From positions 94,824,576 to 94,888,575 of the forward strand of contig NC_080042.1 in the NCBI RefSeq assembly GCF_012489685.1: DNA of 64,000 nt, in the 5' to 3' direction. This document shows, piece by piece, positions 1 through 11,335 of the stretch (within the stretch, counting starts at the first letter, position 1; every line of letters starts with the position of its first letter). Source of the DNA: Lotus japonicus. Taxonomy: Eukaryota > Streptophyta > Magnoliopsida > Fabales > Fabaceae. Position numbers and translations under genes: made by a program. Under the pieces are notes generated by a model. That model was given only the letters and a program-made list of their open reading frames with translations, did not search any database and was not told the origin of the DNA.

Positions 1-4
1 CAAC

Positions 5-310
5 CTTTCTAGGTGTAATAAGTCCCTTTTCTTCTGCATCAGCAATCATAAATTCATACCATATCCAATCCTGCGTGTCAATTTTATATCATAAGAACAA
101 GCTCAAAATCATGAAGACCAAGGCTGAACATAATAATGCTACCAAAAGCAGGAATAAAAATTCAGAATAAACACACAACAGTGGAAAAACTAGTTACCTG
201 GAGTCTACCCTAGAATGTGGCTCCATCAATTCCAGTTTGGTAGCAACTACAGCAACACAACAACCACCAGCATGTTTATTTCGATATACAAATGAGGTTT
301 TGCCAATCAA
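5..310 (-). pseudogene. Cysteine synthase (OASTL) paralogue, 5' exons, decayed; runs off the left edge
   Basis: Two minus-strand blocks match exons 3 and 4 of the intact OASTL gene at 13634-22412. Block 198-310 corresponds to the exon encoding LIGKTPLVY through SSVKDR, and block 5-70 to the exon encoding GLITPGK. Defects seen: block 5-70 is 66 bp against 58 bp in the intact gene, an 8-bp insertion that shifts the frame; block 198-310 has one extra codon; the SSVKDR motif reads SRVDSR, so the lysine that binds pyridoxal phosphate in this family is gone. The exon with the start codon is not recognisable upstream. Any further 3' exons would lie left of the window. It is most likely a non-functional duplicate of the neighbouring gene. 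Confidence 0.85.
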
Positions 311-639
311 CTGCACAGAATAAATATGACAACATTATGAAATCTCATAGAGGAGACAATTCAAAACTCAAGATAACTTTGCTTGACTGAAATCTAGATC
401 CGGCGACAGGTGGGGCATAAAGAAAACAGCAATCATTCCTTAACAGCCTTTCTGCAGTTACCATAACTTCATTAAAAATGCTAATTTGCTCATAAACACA
501 GAATCACATCACAATGAATCTAAGGCAGTCACAACCAATTCACCTATGGTAGTGCAATTATATAAAAAGATTGACATAATTGAACTCAAAGTAGTAGCTG
601 TTGTCATCAGAAATAACCCTAGCAGAGAAATTGGGGAAA

Positions 640-1250
640 ATGCAGGAGAGGCTCAGATTCGCCTTCTGTCAGGCAAGAGAGTGAGGGAGGAGCACAAGCA
701 TGGCTGCGTCCGATGACGCCTCGCCAGTGCATGGACTCTGGTTCACTCAATGTCTGTTTAGTTGCAGATATAATCAATCATCACAGCCTCGTTAAATCGA
801 GAGGAGAACGAAGAAGAAGCAGAAGAAACAGAACAGAAACAGAAACAAGAGCATGTGCGTGTGCGAGTGAGTGAGTATATGGGGGGTGGCAACAATAACA
901 ACTACCGTTAATGATCATTGGCAATAAGCCTCACATTTAAACTAATGAGATTTCAGCAAACGGGAGGCTCAGAATCGGAGAGAGTGAAACCACGGTGGCT
1001 GGCTGCGACGGAAACGCCGCCTCGCCAGTCGCCGGAGTGACACTCAATGCGATCTCATCTAAACGTTATAGATGATACATCACTGCCTCGTAATCCAAAC
1101 AACAATGCAATGAATAAACCCTAATTGAAATGCAAGGAGAGAGTTTCATTTCATGGAATGCAGAAAATAAAATTACCGCCAAACACCAACATTTCTTAAT
1201 CTCTCCCTCCGGATCCATCTTCTGCAGTGTTCCGGATTTCTCTTTTTATT
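640..1250. other. Non-coding stretch with a diverged direct repeat
   Basis: No convincing gene. The segment near 651-760 and the segment near 962-1095 share diverged blocks in the same order (GAGGCTCAGA, GACGCCTCGCCAGT or GCCGCCTCGCCAGT, CACTCAATG, CACTGCCTCGT or CACAGCCTCGT), about 310 bp apart. This looks like an old tandem duplication of a GC-richer leader or promoter segment upstream of the decayed OASTL copy. Function unknown. Confidence 0.4.
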
Positions 1251-1959
1251 GTGAGATCCGTCCCTGGGCTGCTGCTTGACAACAATTCACTATTGGGCCA
1301 CCCACCGCCATTGGGCTTTTCATTTCAGCCCATTCCTTTTCAGTTCTAGTTATTATTCACTTTATTCTAATTATTAATTTTATTACAAGCTTAATGGATC
1401 TGTATAGTTTTACACTGATAATTAATCATAATATGTTGCGTAAGTGAAATAATAATTTTTATTTTAAATTAAAATTATGCATTTTATGATGTGATCGAGT
1501 TCAATTAAATGTATGTAAAATATGTTTACAATACACTTTTAATTCATCGAGTATCCACTTCATAATTTATTGAACACGATTATATTAGATTATATTAGTG
1601 GAAGATTAGTTCGATAACTTTATAGCTGATTGTAATTTTGGTGTTTACTTCAAACTAATCCAATCCTTTCTTTCTTGAATTGTCTCGATTAGCAAATGGG
1701 AGTAAAAAGGAAAATAATTTTTTATTAATTTAAATATTAATAAGTTAATTTATAGATGTAAATTATTAATTTTATTATTTATCAATGGTCAGCTGTTTTT
1801 TAACATTGATGGCTAGTTGCTCCTACTAAATTAAGATTATTTATTTACTTATATATAAATTTAATTAAAGGACAACTTTATAAATGGTGAGGAATATTGA
1901 CATTAGATGTAAAAATAGATAATTTATTTACTACCCAATTAACATTATTTTGTTACTTA

Positions 1960-2202
1960 TTATATTATATTATATTATATTATATTATATTATATTATAT
2001 TATATTATATTATATTATATTATATTATATTATATTATATTATATTATATTGTATTGTATTATATTGTACTATTATATTATATTATATTATACTATATTA
2101 TATTGTATTGTATTATATTTATATTTTATTATATTTTATTATATTAGATTATATTTTATTATATTATATTATATTATATTTTATCATATTATATTATATT
2201 GT
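1960..2202. repeat. ATATT pentanucleotide microsatellite
   Basis: About 240 bp of nearly pure TATTA repeat. The left part (to about 2048) is almost perfect, and the right part carries G and C substitutions and T insertions, so purity falls toward the right. Open frames across it, rich in Tyr, Ile and Leu, are an artefact of the repeat. Confidence 0.95.
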
Positions 2203-2214
2203 CAGCTTGTGTTG

Positions 2215-2432
2215 ATATAACTTATTTCAGGTTTTGGGTTCAACTCTCACATCCCATTGGTCAAGGGTTCGAATCTTCATATGCTAAGTAAACACTCAGT
2301 TGATCGACAATCCTTCTCGGGAGATCCAAAGCGCTTCTACCCAAGATTGGATCTCAAGTAGTCTCACCGGCATGCTATTAGCGCTCCGCCTGTTTTATCG
2401 TCGTTCTACCTTTTTTGTCGAAAAAATAATAT
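2215..2432 (+). mobile_element. SINE-like retroposon with a B-box and A-rich tail
   Basis: The segment contains GGGTTCGAATCTT near 2265, which fits the internal B box of RNA polymerase III promoters, then about 150 bp of unique sequence, then TTTTTTGTCGAAAAAATAAT as an A-rich 3' end. This fits a tRNA-derived SINE. The 5' boundary abuts the pentanucleotide array and no target duplication was found, so a truncated LINE tail is an alternative. Confidence 0.4.
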
Positions 2433-2694
2433 TAAATTGATAAGAAATAAACTTATTAGACACTAATTGTAAAAGAGACTACTCATTGTTAATAGTAAAC
2501 ATAGTTTGATTAAAAAAAACATAGTTTGATTTTTTATTCTCACTTGCTATTATTTACTTAAAACTATTTATTTATATTTTTTATGATTTAAATATTGACT
2601 AATTTAAAAAATTAATAATTTTATCAAAATTTCAAATTTTAATTAATTTTATTAATCGGCACTTGCAATATCAATTCGTCACTTTTATGATTTT

Positions 2695-2812
2695 ATTTTA
2701 TTTTTACATTAGAAAGATAAATTGCACCCTCCATTGATTGATCCCTAAACATTTTCAATCCAACTCATATGTCACCTAGCTCTTACCACTTGAGCTATCA
2801 TTCAATGACTTA
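2695..2812 (-). mobile_element. tRNA-derived SINE, minus strand
   Basis: On the minus strand the segment reads TAGCTCAAGTGGTAAGAGCT, a good A-box-like start, followed by a degenerate GGGATCAATC B-box position and a 3' part ending TGCAATTTATCTTT then A-rich sequence. This order (A box, B box, GGGTGCAATTTATC, A-rich tail) resembles a SINE family I recall from legumes. It is not a tRNA gene: no cloverleaf can be formed. Confidence 0.5.
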
Positions 2813-2833
2813 ATTGAATATATCGTTGTTGCA

Positions 2834-3420
2834 ATGAGAAAAAAAAAACATTCAATAAAAATATCGACGTTGTTGCCCCCATGTTGGGTATGTTGGGTGA
2901 AGTGCAACATAGATGGATCGGTAAAGGGGCCCTTTATTCTAGCAGCTTGTGGCAAAGTTTGTTGTGATTCTAATGGGAGATGGCTCTTTGGATTTTACAA
3001 GAACTTGAGGACATCAATTGTGCTTTGGTAGAAGATTTTGAGTATTTTTACGATGATTCTTCTTGCTTGGGAAAGAAGTGTCCCTAGGATTACCGTGGAA
3101 AGTGATTATAGAGTTGTTGTTCAACTCATTAACATTGGTTGTGGCCCCTTGCATCCCAATGCTCCCCTTGTCAACTAGATTCGAGCTTGGAAGGAGAAGG
3201 CTTTGGAGTTCCATTGTGTCCACATTTGTCGGGAAGCCAACCAAGTGGCGGGCTGCTTAGCCAACATGGCTCATGACCTGGGATTGGGGAACCATGTTAT
3301 GGAAAGCCCTCATTTGAGGGTTTCTAATTTACTTTTATTTGATGTTTCAGAAGTATCATTCTCACGTTCTATCAGTGTGTAGTCTTCTTTATCGAGCCTA
3401 GGCCTACTTTTAACCTTAAA
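2834..3420 (+). pseudogene. LINE remnant: RNase H-like domain, frameshifted
   Basis: Conceptual translation in changing frames gives WVKCNIDGSVKG, ACGKVCCDSNGRWLFGF, a WERSVPR...ESDYR segment and an EANQVA.CLANMAHDLG segment. These match in order the RNase H-like domain at the 3' end of plant LINE open reading frames. The frame changes at least twice and stops are present. The segment ends near 3390-3425 in AGCCTAGGCC then an A-rich run, like a LINE 3' end. It is a 5'-truncated, dead copy. Confidence 0.7.
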
Positions 3421-3587
3421 AAACAAAAATCATTCCACACTTCCCCAAATTAAAATTAAGGTAAGAAAAATAAAAAATAAAATGTGATGACCTTACACTC
3501 CATCCAACTCTTTTTCTTTGATTTTGTAACTGATTTTATTCATCCTTATATTGAGCAAACATCTAGTCCATTCGGCGAAGGAGAAAA

Positions 3588-4825
3588 ATGGCAGCAGAAG
3601 GAGTGAGCCTGAACCATATATCACGAGAATCCACCGATATCAAACGTCTCGCCCAATTCTACAAAGAGGTTAGCTCAATCTCTTTTTGATTTTCTTCATG
3701 TAATCAGAATCACAACACAACAGGACGATGATGTTTGCAATGATCTCTATACACAGGTTTTTGGATTCGAGGAAGTGGAGAGCCCTGTGTTCGGAGAGTT
3801 CAAGGTTGTGTGGCTGCGCCTTCCTTCCTCTCTTCTCTATCTCCACGTCATCGAGCGGAACCCAAACAACAACCTCCCTGAAGGTCCATGGAGTGCCACC
3901 GCACCCGTTGTTGACCCCTCCCATCTCCCTAGAGGCCACCATCTCTGCTTCTCTGTTTCCAATCTTCAATCCTTACTTCAAACTCTCAAGGTACTTATAA
4001 TGGTTTTTGGAAGAATTGATTTTGGATGAAAGGGTAGTGTTCTTTTTTGTTATTATTTTTTTTTTCTCATATATTGGTTTCTTTTGGAGTTGCAAATTGG
4101 GTTGGATGTGTTGTTGAGAAATGAGATGAAATCTTCAAAATGAATTAACTTCTAGTTCTAGGTGCAAATATGCATCTAATAGCTTGTTTGGTTCTGCCAT
4201 AATCACTTATGGGAAAATTTATAAAGTGGAGCTTTTTAGCTTACCTTGCTTTGATTTGTGCACACACCATCAAACCAATTACCAAAATAGGCTATTAGCA
4301 GACACTGATTCTGATGAAACTTTATGATATCTGATGATAAGTGTTATATTTGTTTATTGGAGTAGCCTTTTTGTTTGGAAGGAGAGTAGTTGATACAATT
4401 ATGTGAAATGAAATCATACTAGGATTCTCTCTTTACCTTTAAATTCAGTATAATGCACATTGCTTTGGTATTTTTACGCTTGTAAGATTGTGAATTGAGT
4501 GGATGCCTGAGTTTGTTTTATGCAGGACAAGGGTGTTGAGACTTTTGAGAAATCACTGCCTAATGGGAAGATCAAACAAGTTTTCTTTTTTGACCCTGAT
4601 GGTAATTTTTTTTTTTTTTTGATCAGCGACCCTGATGGTAATGCCTTTTAGTTTTGACCGCTAGAATGCTATTTGATTGGCAGCTAAACAGAGACTCTGC
4701 AATTAGATATTAATAAACTTCAGGGTTGTGATTTTTCGTGAACCAATTATTGCTGCTGTGAAATTCTGAATGATTGTATTGTATTTGCAGGTAATGGTTT
4801 GGAGGTTGCAAGTAAGGAAGACTAG
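3588..4825 (+). CDS. Glyoxalase/VOC-superfamily protein, four exons
   Basis: Exons 3588-3668, 3757-3990, 4526-4601 and 4791-4825 join to a 141-aa protein, each with GT-AG borders and matching phase. It starts MAAEGVSLNHISRE, where the His lies at the usual metal-ligand position of the vicinal oxygen chelate fold. The middle holds LYLHVIERN and RGHHLCFSV, and the C-terminal part holds VFFFDPDGNGLEV, the typical second VOC motif with its Glu ligand. The size fits small plant glyoxalase I-like proteins; substrate unknown. No transit peptide is seen, so it is probably cytosolic. Intron 2 has an imperfect inverted repeat at about 4178-4297 that may be a MITE. The exon 3 donor has been duplicated (see 4592-4642). 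Confidence 0.88.
4592..4642 (-). mobile_element. 21-bp retroposon-like insertion with 15-bp target duplication
   Basis: The 15-mer GACCCTGATGGTAAT occurs at 4592-4606 and again at 4628-4642. Between them lie 14 T and GATCAGC, which on the minus strand read GCTGATC followed by a poly-A tail. This is the layout of a LINE or SINE insertion truncated to a few bases of 3' end. The duplicated target spans the exon 3 donor of the VOC gene, so two donors now exist 36 bp apart. Confidence 0.6.
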
Positions 4826-5155
4826 CTCATCATAGTTTGATCTGCATATGTTATGTATAGCTATAGTAATGTACCTTGTCATGTAAGAACACTGAATAAC
4901 ATTTACAAAAATGATACCTCTACATGTAGTTGTGCATTGCATGACCATCAACCCAGACAATTCGTATTCCTTCTTGTTTGTTCCTTGATTAGTCATGTTT
5001 TCCTTCCCTTGTTAATTTGTTATTCGTTATTTGGGTCCTTTTTTCTATTTATTGCACTTGATCCAATCTCAGTAGTGTATCTGGCCAAACACTTCAAGAA
5101 TAGAAAGTTTATGAAACTCTTCAGCATGCAACGTCAAAAGAATTTATCCTTATAA

Positions 5156-5787
5156 AGACAAGTATCATTGGTTAGCTCACGTTTTGTACATCATCTTGTG
5201 ATATTCGTTAAGTTTGGTGTTCAACCAGTTTTGTGATATTCACCACCAAGTCCAACTCTCTAGCAGCAGAGTGAGCCAAATTTACAGAGAAAATGGTGTT
5301 GGATGTTGAATTTATGGTAGTATTGAAAACTAAAGTTCCAATGTCCAGTGCTTCACTGTTTGGCTGCTTTGATCGATTTCATAGAGGAGCTGTTGCATTT
5401 TCTTACCGATGACTTACTGACTGACATCAAGATTCTTTTGTGAAATAACTTACTAGTGCATATTTTTCACGAGTCTCGCCAAAGTGGAGAAACGGGAATG
5501 AAGGTTGAGTTATAGTTCCCAGGGTTCAGAACCGAGACAAATTGAGGAATGGCTCAGTTTGACAAGAAACGGTCATGGAAAGGATGGAAGTAGGCTGGAC
5601 TTTGCATAACTAAGTCTAGTCTACTTAAAAATTCAATGCTCGACTCTGACTTTGTAAGTCTAATATGATCTTCTTGAAAGTCTAATTTGATGATATATGG
5701 CGTGTTAGCATATTTAACTAAAGACTTGAAGAAAATAAAGTAGACCAACAAGTCTACGTGTAAATAGGTCAACAAATTTATAGGTTG
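5156..5787. other. Intergenic, no gene seen
   Basis: This is the 3' flank of the VOC gene followed by dispersed-repeat-like sequence with several AAGTCTA blocks (about 5600-5770). The first copia element inserted into this repeat. No coding signal was found on either strand. Confidence 0.5.
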
Positions 5788-5792
5788 GTCCG

Positions 5793-6016
5793 TGTTGGAA
5801 GTTAATACAAAATTAGTAGTTAGGGTTAGGCATTAATTAAGTGAGTAATTAATGCCTTAATCATTAGTCTTAATGTTGTTAGAATGTATTGACTATATAA
5901 GGGTCAATGTGTATTGAATACAATAACAGAATACAATAACAGAAAAGTTTTCCCCCATTGATTTCTCTCTCTTTGTATTGATTACTAGTAAAGCTTTGTT
6001 CCGTTTTGCTCCAACA
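5793..6016 (+). repeat. 5' LTR of the first copia element
   Basis: 224 bp, TG...CA ends. It contains a TATA-like ACTATATAAGGG near 5890 as probable promoter and a short CT repeat near the 3' end. Confidence 0.95.
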
Positions 6017-6172
6017 AACTGGTATCAGAGCCCAACCTTCCTGGCCTGACGACTACGCACCATTCCGTTCCGGCGCTCCTCACGGTGGTCGCCGCCGCGC
6101 CGTCATTCCACGTCTCTCACGTTCTTGCTTCACAGTTTGGTTCGATCATCGATTTGGGTTCTTTGCTACACG

Positions 6173-9100
6173 ATGACCACCACGAACACTGGCTTTCCGA
6201 CGAATCTCCCAGCTCTGAATGGGAAAAATTGGAAGCGGTGGAGCGTTCAGATGAAGGCGATTATGGGTTTCCAAGAAGTTCTGGAGATTGTTGAGAATGG
6301 GTTCCCTGTTCTTGGAGAGGCACCCACTGAGGCACAAACCGCTGCGCATAAGGAGAATAAACGGAAGGATTTCAAAGCTACTTGTCTTCTTCATCAAGGT
6401 GTTGATGAAGCTCACTTCGAGAAGATTTCGATGGCAAAATCTTCAAAGGAAGCATGGACGATTCTGGAAACATGCAACGAAGGGGCTGAGCAATTGAAGA
6501 AGGTTCGGTTGCAAACGATGAGGAGACAGTATGAATTGATGCAGATGGAAACGAATGAGAAGGTTGCTCAGTTTTTCAATCGAGTAATCACTCACACAAA
6601 TGCGATGAAAGCCAATGGAGAATCGATTACAGATCAGATCATTGTTGAAAAGATTCTGCGAACCCTAACCCCCAACTTCGATCACATTGTTGTTGCGATT
6701 GAAGAATCAAGAAAGCTCGACACTCTGAAAATAGAGGATCTTCAGGGTTCTCTTGAAGCACATGAGCAGAGGCTCATGGAGAGGTCCACTAACAAGCCTC
6801 AGGATCAAGCACTGCAGGCCCAAGCTCCCAAGAAAGGAGGTAGTTTCAGGGGTGGATACAAGAGTGGTCGTGGTAAAGGTAGAGATACCAAGAATGATTC
6901 CAAGAATGGCAACTCAAAGAATCAGGATCAGGACAAGGTTGAAAACAATCCTGATGATGAAGAATCTGGGAAAAGGGGCAGCTCCAGCAATTGGCGTGGA
7001 GGAAGAAGGAAGTTTGATAGAAAGAAAATTCGGTGCTTCAATTGCAATAAGATTGGTCATCTCTCATCTGAATGCAAGGCACCTCCTGGACATGGTGAAA
7101 ATCGCAAAGACAAACAGCATGATGAAGCAAATCTTGCACGAGAAGACCATGAGGTAACCTCTAATGAAACACCACTCTTGTTAATGATGGTAACTAGTAC
7201 AGTGCTAGATGGTGATGATAAGTGGTGTTTAGATTCTGGTTGCTCAAATCATATGACTGGTCATAGAGATTGGTTGATAAACTTTGATGAGAATAGGAAA
7301 AGTAGTGTTAGATTTGCTGATGGTAGAATGTTGAATGCTGAGGGTATGGGTGATATCATGTTCAGTGATAAAAAGGGTCAACAAGTGTTGTTAGCTGAAG
7401 TATGGTATGTTCCTAGCATGACTAGCAACCTGATTAGTTTGGGGCAGCTAGTTGAGAAGGATTTTGATGTCAGCATGAAGAAGAAGTTCCTGGAAATTTT
7501 TGATCCTTCAGGTAGAAAGATTTTGAGAACAAAACTGTCCTCAAATAGAACCTTCCATGTTCAACTCAAGGCTTTTGAATCTCAATGTCTAAATGCCTCA
7601 GTTTTAACTGAAGATGCCTGGTTATGGCATTGGAGATTTGGACATTTGAATTTTAAAGACCTGACTATGATGAGATCAAAGAACCTAGTAAAAGGTTTAC
7701 CTCCAATTCAGAATCCTAGTAAAGTGTGTGATTGTTGCTTGATCAGCAAGCAACCGAGAACTTCTTTTAGCAATTTCACACCCTCAAGAGCAAATGGACT
7801 TCTGGATATTGTCTACTCAGATGTGTGTGGTCCTTTCCCAGTACCATCATTTGGTGGAAGTAGATACTTTGTGTCCTTTGTTGATGATTGGAGTAGAAAG
7901 ATTTGGGTGTATCTCATCAAACTGAAGAGTGAAGTGTTTCCTATATTCAAAGAATTCAAGAGTCTAGCTGAGAAGCAATCTGAGAAGGCCATTAAAGTCC
8001 TTAGGACTGATGGTGGTGGTGAATTCACTTCAGGAGAGATGAACACTTTCTGCAAAGAAGAAGGAATTGTTCATGAGATAACAGCTCCTTATACCCCTCA
8101 ACACAATGGGATTGCAGAAAGGAGAAATAGAACTATCCTGAATATGGTTCGTGGCATGTTGAAAACCAAATCTCTTCCTCATAGCTTCTGGGGTGAAGCT
8201 GTGTCTACAGCTGTATATCTTCTCAATAAATGCCCTACTAAGAGAGTTCAAGACATGGTTCCAGAAGAAGCTTGGTCAGAAGTGAAGCCTTCAGTGACAC
8301 ACTTCAGAATATTTGGCTCTCTTTGCTATAGGCATATTCCTGATCAAAGAAGACAGAAACTGGATGATAAAAGTGAGGCTCTGGTGTTTGTGGGCTACAA
8401 CTCTACAGGTTCCTATAAACTATACAATCCCAAGACAAATCAAGTCTTATTCAGCAGGGATGTGTACTTTGATGAAGCCAGCTCATGGAAGGATTTGAAA
8501 GAGTTGTCCCCCACTATGACAAGTATATTACTTGACTGGGAAAAAGATCATGAGATCCAACAACCTGCATCTCAAGTGGCTCCAGTACCACAACCAGGAG
8601 CTCCTCCAGTCACTCCTCCATCTTTGAATAATAGACCATCAAGACTGAGAAGCCTCCCTCCACATCTCAGGGAATATCAACTGTTCACTGATGATACTAT
8701 TAATGATGAGGGAGATCTTGTGCAATCTATAGCCATGTTAGTTGATTCTGAACCAGTTAGCTTTGAAGAAGCTCTCTCTAGCCAAGTGTGGAAAGAGGCT
8801 ATGAAAGAAGAACTGAAATCCATTGAGAAGAATGATACCTGGGAACTTGTTTCACTTCCTGCTCACAAGGTTCCCATTACTGTTAAATGGGTCTTTAAGA
8901 CCAAACTTAGACCTGATGGCACTATTGCAAAGCACAAGGCCAGGTTAGTTGCCAGAGGTTTCATGCAAAAAGAAGGCCTTGATTACTCTGAAGTCTTTGC
9001 ACCAGTGGCTAGGTTAGAGACAGTGAGATTGTTAGTAGCATTGGCAACTTGGAAGAAGTGGACTCTTTGGCAGTTAGATGTCAAATAAGCTTTTCTCAAT

Positions 9101-10297
9101 GGTCCACTAGAAGAAGAGGTGTTTGTAGTGCAACCTCCTGGTTTTGTTCTAAAAGGAAGTGAAGACAAGGTACTCAAACTCAAGAAAGCTCTTTATGGCT
9201 TAAAGCAAGCCCCTCGAGCTTGGAACAAAAGGATTGATTCCTTCTTAGTCAAGTCTGGATTTCTTAAATGCTCAGTAGAGCATGGTCTCTATTTTAAAGC
9301 TCTAGCAAATCAGGAACATGGAGCTTTGTTTCTCTGCTTATATGTGGATGATCTACTGATCACAGGCAGCAGCATCTCAGGAATTGAGACTCTCAAGAGT
9401 CACTTGAAGAAAGAATTTGAGATGACTGATCTTGGTGCTTTGTCATATTTCCTCGGCTTGGAGTTTATGCAAACTGACAGAGGGTTGTTCATGTATCAAA
9501 GGAAGTATGTTATAGAAGTTTTGAAGAAATTGCAGATGTGGGATTGCAATGCTTCAGAGGTTCCAGCTGATGTGAATCTCAAGCTTGATAAATGTGAGAG
9601 TGAAGCTTTTGTTGATGCTACTGAGTTTAGACAAATGGTGGGGAGTCTAAGGTTCATTTGTCACACTAGGCCTGAGATTTCATATAGTGTTGGCTTGGTG
9701 AGCAGGTTCATGAGTGAGTCAAGACATCCTCATTTGATAGCTGCCAAGAGAATTCTGAGGTACTTGAAAGGAACATTATCATTTGGCATCTTGTTTCCAT
9801 TCCAAGATGAGAAGGTTGGGCTACAACTTGTAGTCTATTCAGACTCTGATTGGTGTGGTGACTTGGTGGATCGAAAGAGTACTATGGGGTACATTTTTAC
9901 CTTTGCAGGTGCTCCTATCTCTTGGTGTTCTAAGAAGCAATCAGTAGTTGCTCTCTCAACATGTGAGGCTGAATACATCTCTGCTTGCTCAGCTGCTTGT
10001 CAAGCATTATGGCTCCATACTTTGCTTCTTGAGTTGCAAATCAGTGTTGGTGATTATGTGGAGTTACTGGTGGATAATAGATCTGCTATAGACTTGTCCA
10101 AGAACCCTGTATCACATGGACGCAGCAAGCATATAGAGATCAAGTACCACTTTCTCAGAGATCAAGTCAGCAAAGGGAAGATTAGAATCAAGCACTGCTG
10201 TACTGACCTACAGCTTGCAGATATTTTGACAAAGCCATTACGTGCAGACAAGTTCAAAGATTTTAGAAGACTAATTGGTGTTACTTCCATCCAGTAG
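6173..10297 (+). pseudogene. copia gag-pol with one in-frame stop in RT
   Basis: The frame opens at ATG 6173 and stays in one phase to TAG 10295-10297 (1374 codon positions), broken only by TAA at 9086-9088. Seen in order: gag of the UBN2 type; CCHC knuckle [14 protein letters not shown] (about residue 288); protease LDSGCSNH (about 352); integrase core with DVCGPF and RTDGGGEF (about 549-613); RT with KARLVARGF (about 921); the stop at residue 972, inside the conserved block after QLDVK; RT active-site YVDDLLITG (about 1057); RNase H YSDSDWCGD (about 1221). The upstream part alone would make gag, protease and integrase but lacks the RT catalytic YVDD. Confidence 0.93.
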
Positions 10298-10416
10298 AAT
10301 ACTTAGTTGTTACTAAGTGTGTGAAGTGATGGATGGTGATAGTAGGTTTTTTTAAGCATTTTTTAATGCTGTTTTTTTACTGTTATATCTGTCCAGAATT
10401 TTGCATTATGGGGGGG

Positions 10417-10648
10417 TGTTGGAAGTTAATACAAAATTAGTAGTTAGGGTTAGGCATTAATTAAGTGAGTAATTAATGCCTTAATCATTAGTCTTAATGT
10501 TGTTAGAATGTATTGACTATATAAGGGTCAATGTGTATTGAATACAATAACAGAATACAATAACAAAAAAGTTTTCCCCCATTGATTTCTCTCTCTCTCT
10601 CTCTCTGTATTGATTACTAGTAAAGCTTTGTTCCGTTTTGCTCCAACA
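10417..10648 (+). repeat. 3' LTR of the first copia element
   Basis: 232 bp, near-identical to the 5' LTR. The main difference is a longer CT run (about 10588-10606) plus one A/G change in the nearby A-rich block. Confidence 0.95.
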
Positions 10649-10653
10649 GTCCG

Positions 10654-11247
10654 TTGGTGAACTTAAACATATTGAAATAAAATTATCTATAAATAATCAA
10701 CATGTTTATGAGTTATAGTGGGAGAATATACAAAGTTGTGTTGTGCTTAACTCCTGAAAGTTGTGTTGAATATAATACAATTGAATCACTAATTCAACAC
10801 TTTGACTAAGTCGATGACCAATTCGAGTTCTATAACATTGAGTATGATCATTCTATATTAGGATTCTAGTAATTATATATAATTTCCAACGTTTTATTTT
10901 ACATGAACGAATGAATTCCTGGTAATCTCTCAAATTATCAACGGGCTATGTCTGATCTTTGAGGTGAAGATCTGTATAGCCTCACCACTTCTATGAAAGT
11001 ATTGTGAGATTTAGTGAAGTTTGTTGCATAGCGTTAGAATTAAGAGTGATTGCAATCAAAGAATGATAGAAATTAAAGCCAAATTAAGGTAGTTTATCAA
11101 TGGTTAAACACTCTAGCTTTTTCCCAATACTAGTTGGGTTGAAGAGGTGTATTTTGAAGGCCTAGTTGAAATAATACTAGAGCAGGGTGTGAGAGAGTGT
11201 CCATGTGAGTGAATGTTATCCAGAAACGAAACCATTCATAATCGTTG
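10654..11247. other. Intergenic and SecE promoter region
   Basis: AT-rich, with no gene seen. It should contain the promoter and leader of the SecE gene that starts at 11248; no clear TATA box can be fixed. Confidence 0.5.
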
Positions 11248-11292
11248 ATGGCGCTTCTGCACGCTAAGCCATTTAACCTCTTACCACCCTTC

Positions 11293-11335
<43 letters not shown>

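Larger units (their letters stand above)
5793..10648 (+). mobile_element. Complete copia LTR retrotransposon, plus orientation
   Basis: LTRs lie at 5793-6016 (224 bp) and 10417-10648 (232 bp), both TGTTGGAAG...CTCCAACA. A 5-bp target duplication GTCCG lies at 5788-5792 and 10649-10653. The primer binding site TGGTATCAGAGC (initiator tRNA-Met type) is at 6020-6031, and a G-rich polypurine tract ends at 10416. The LTRs differ by about one base outside a CT-repeat length difference, so the insertion is recent. Domain order gag, protease, integrase, RT, RNase H is that of Ty1/copia. One stop codon interrupts the reading frame in RT. Confidence 0.96.

Noticed and set aside
1897..2220. Open frames of 65-107 aa rich in Tyr, Ile and Leu
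   Set aside because: They are read-through of the ATATT repeat, open in several frames because the unit lacks stops.
2765..2812. tRNA-like sequence with a good A box
   Set aside because: No complete cloverleaf or anticodon stem; fits a SINE head instead.
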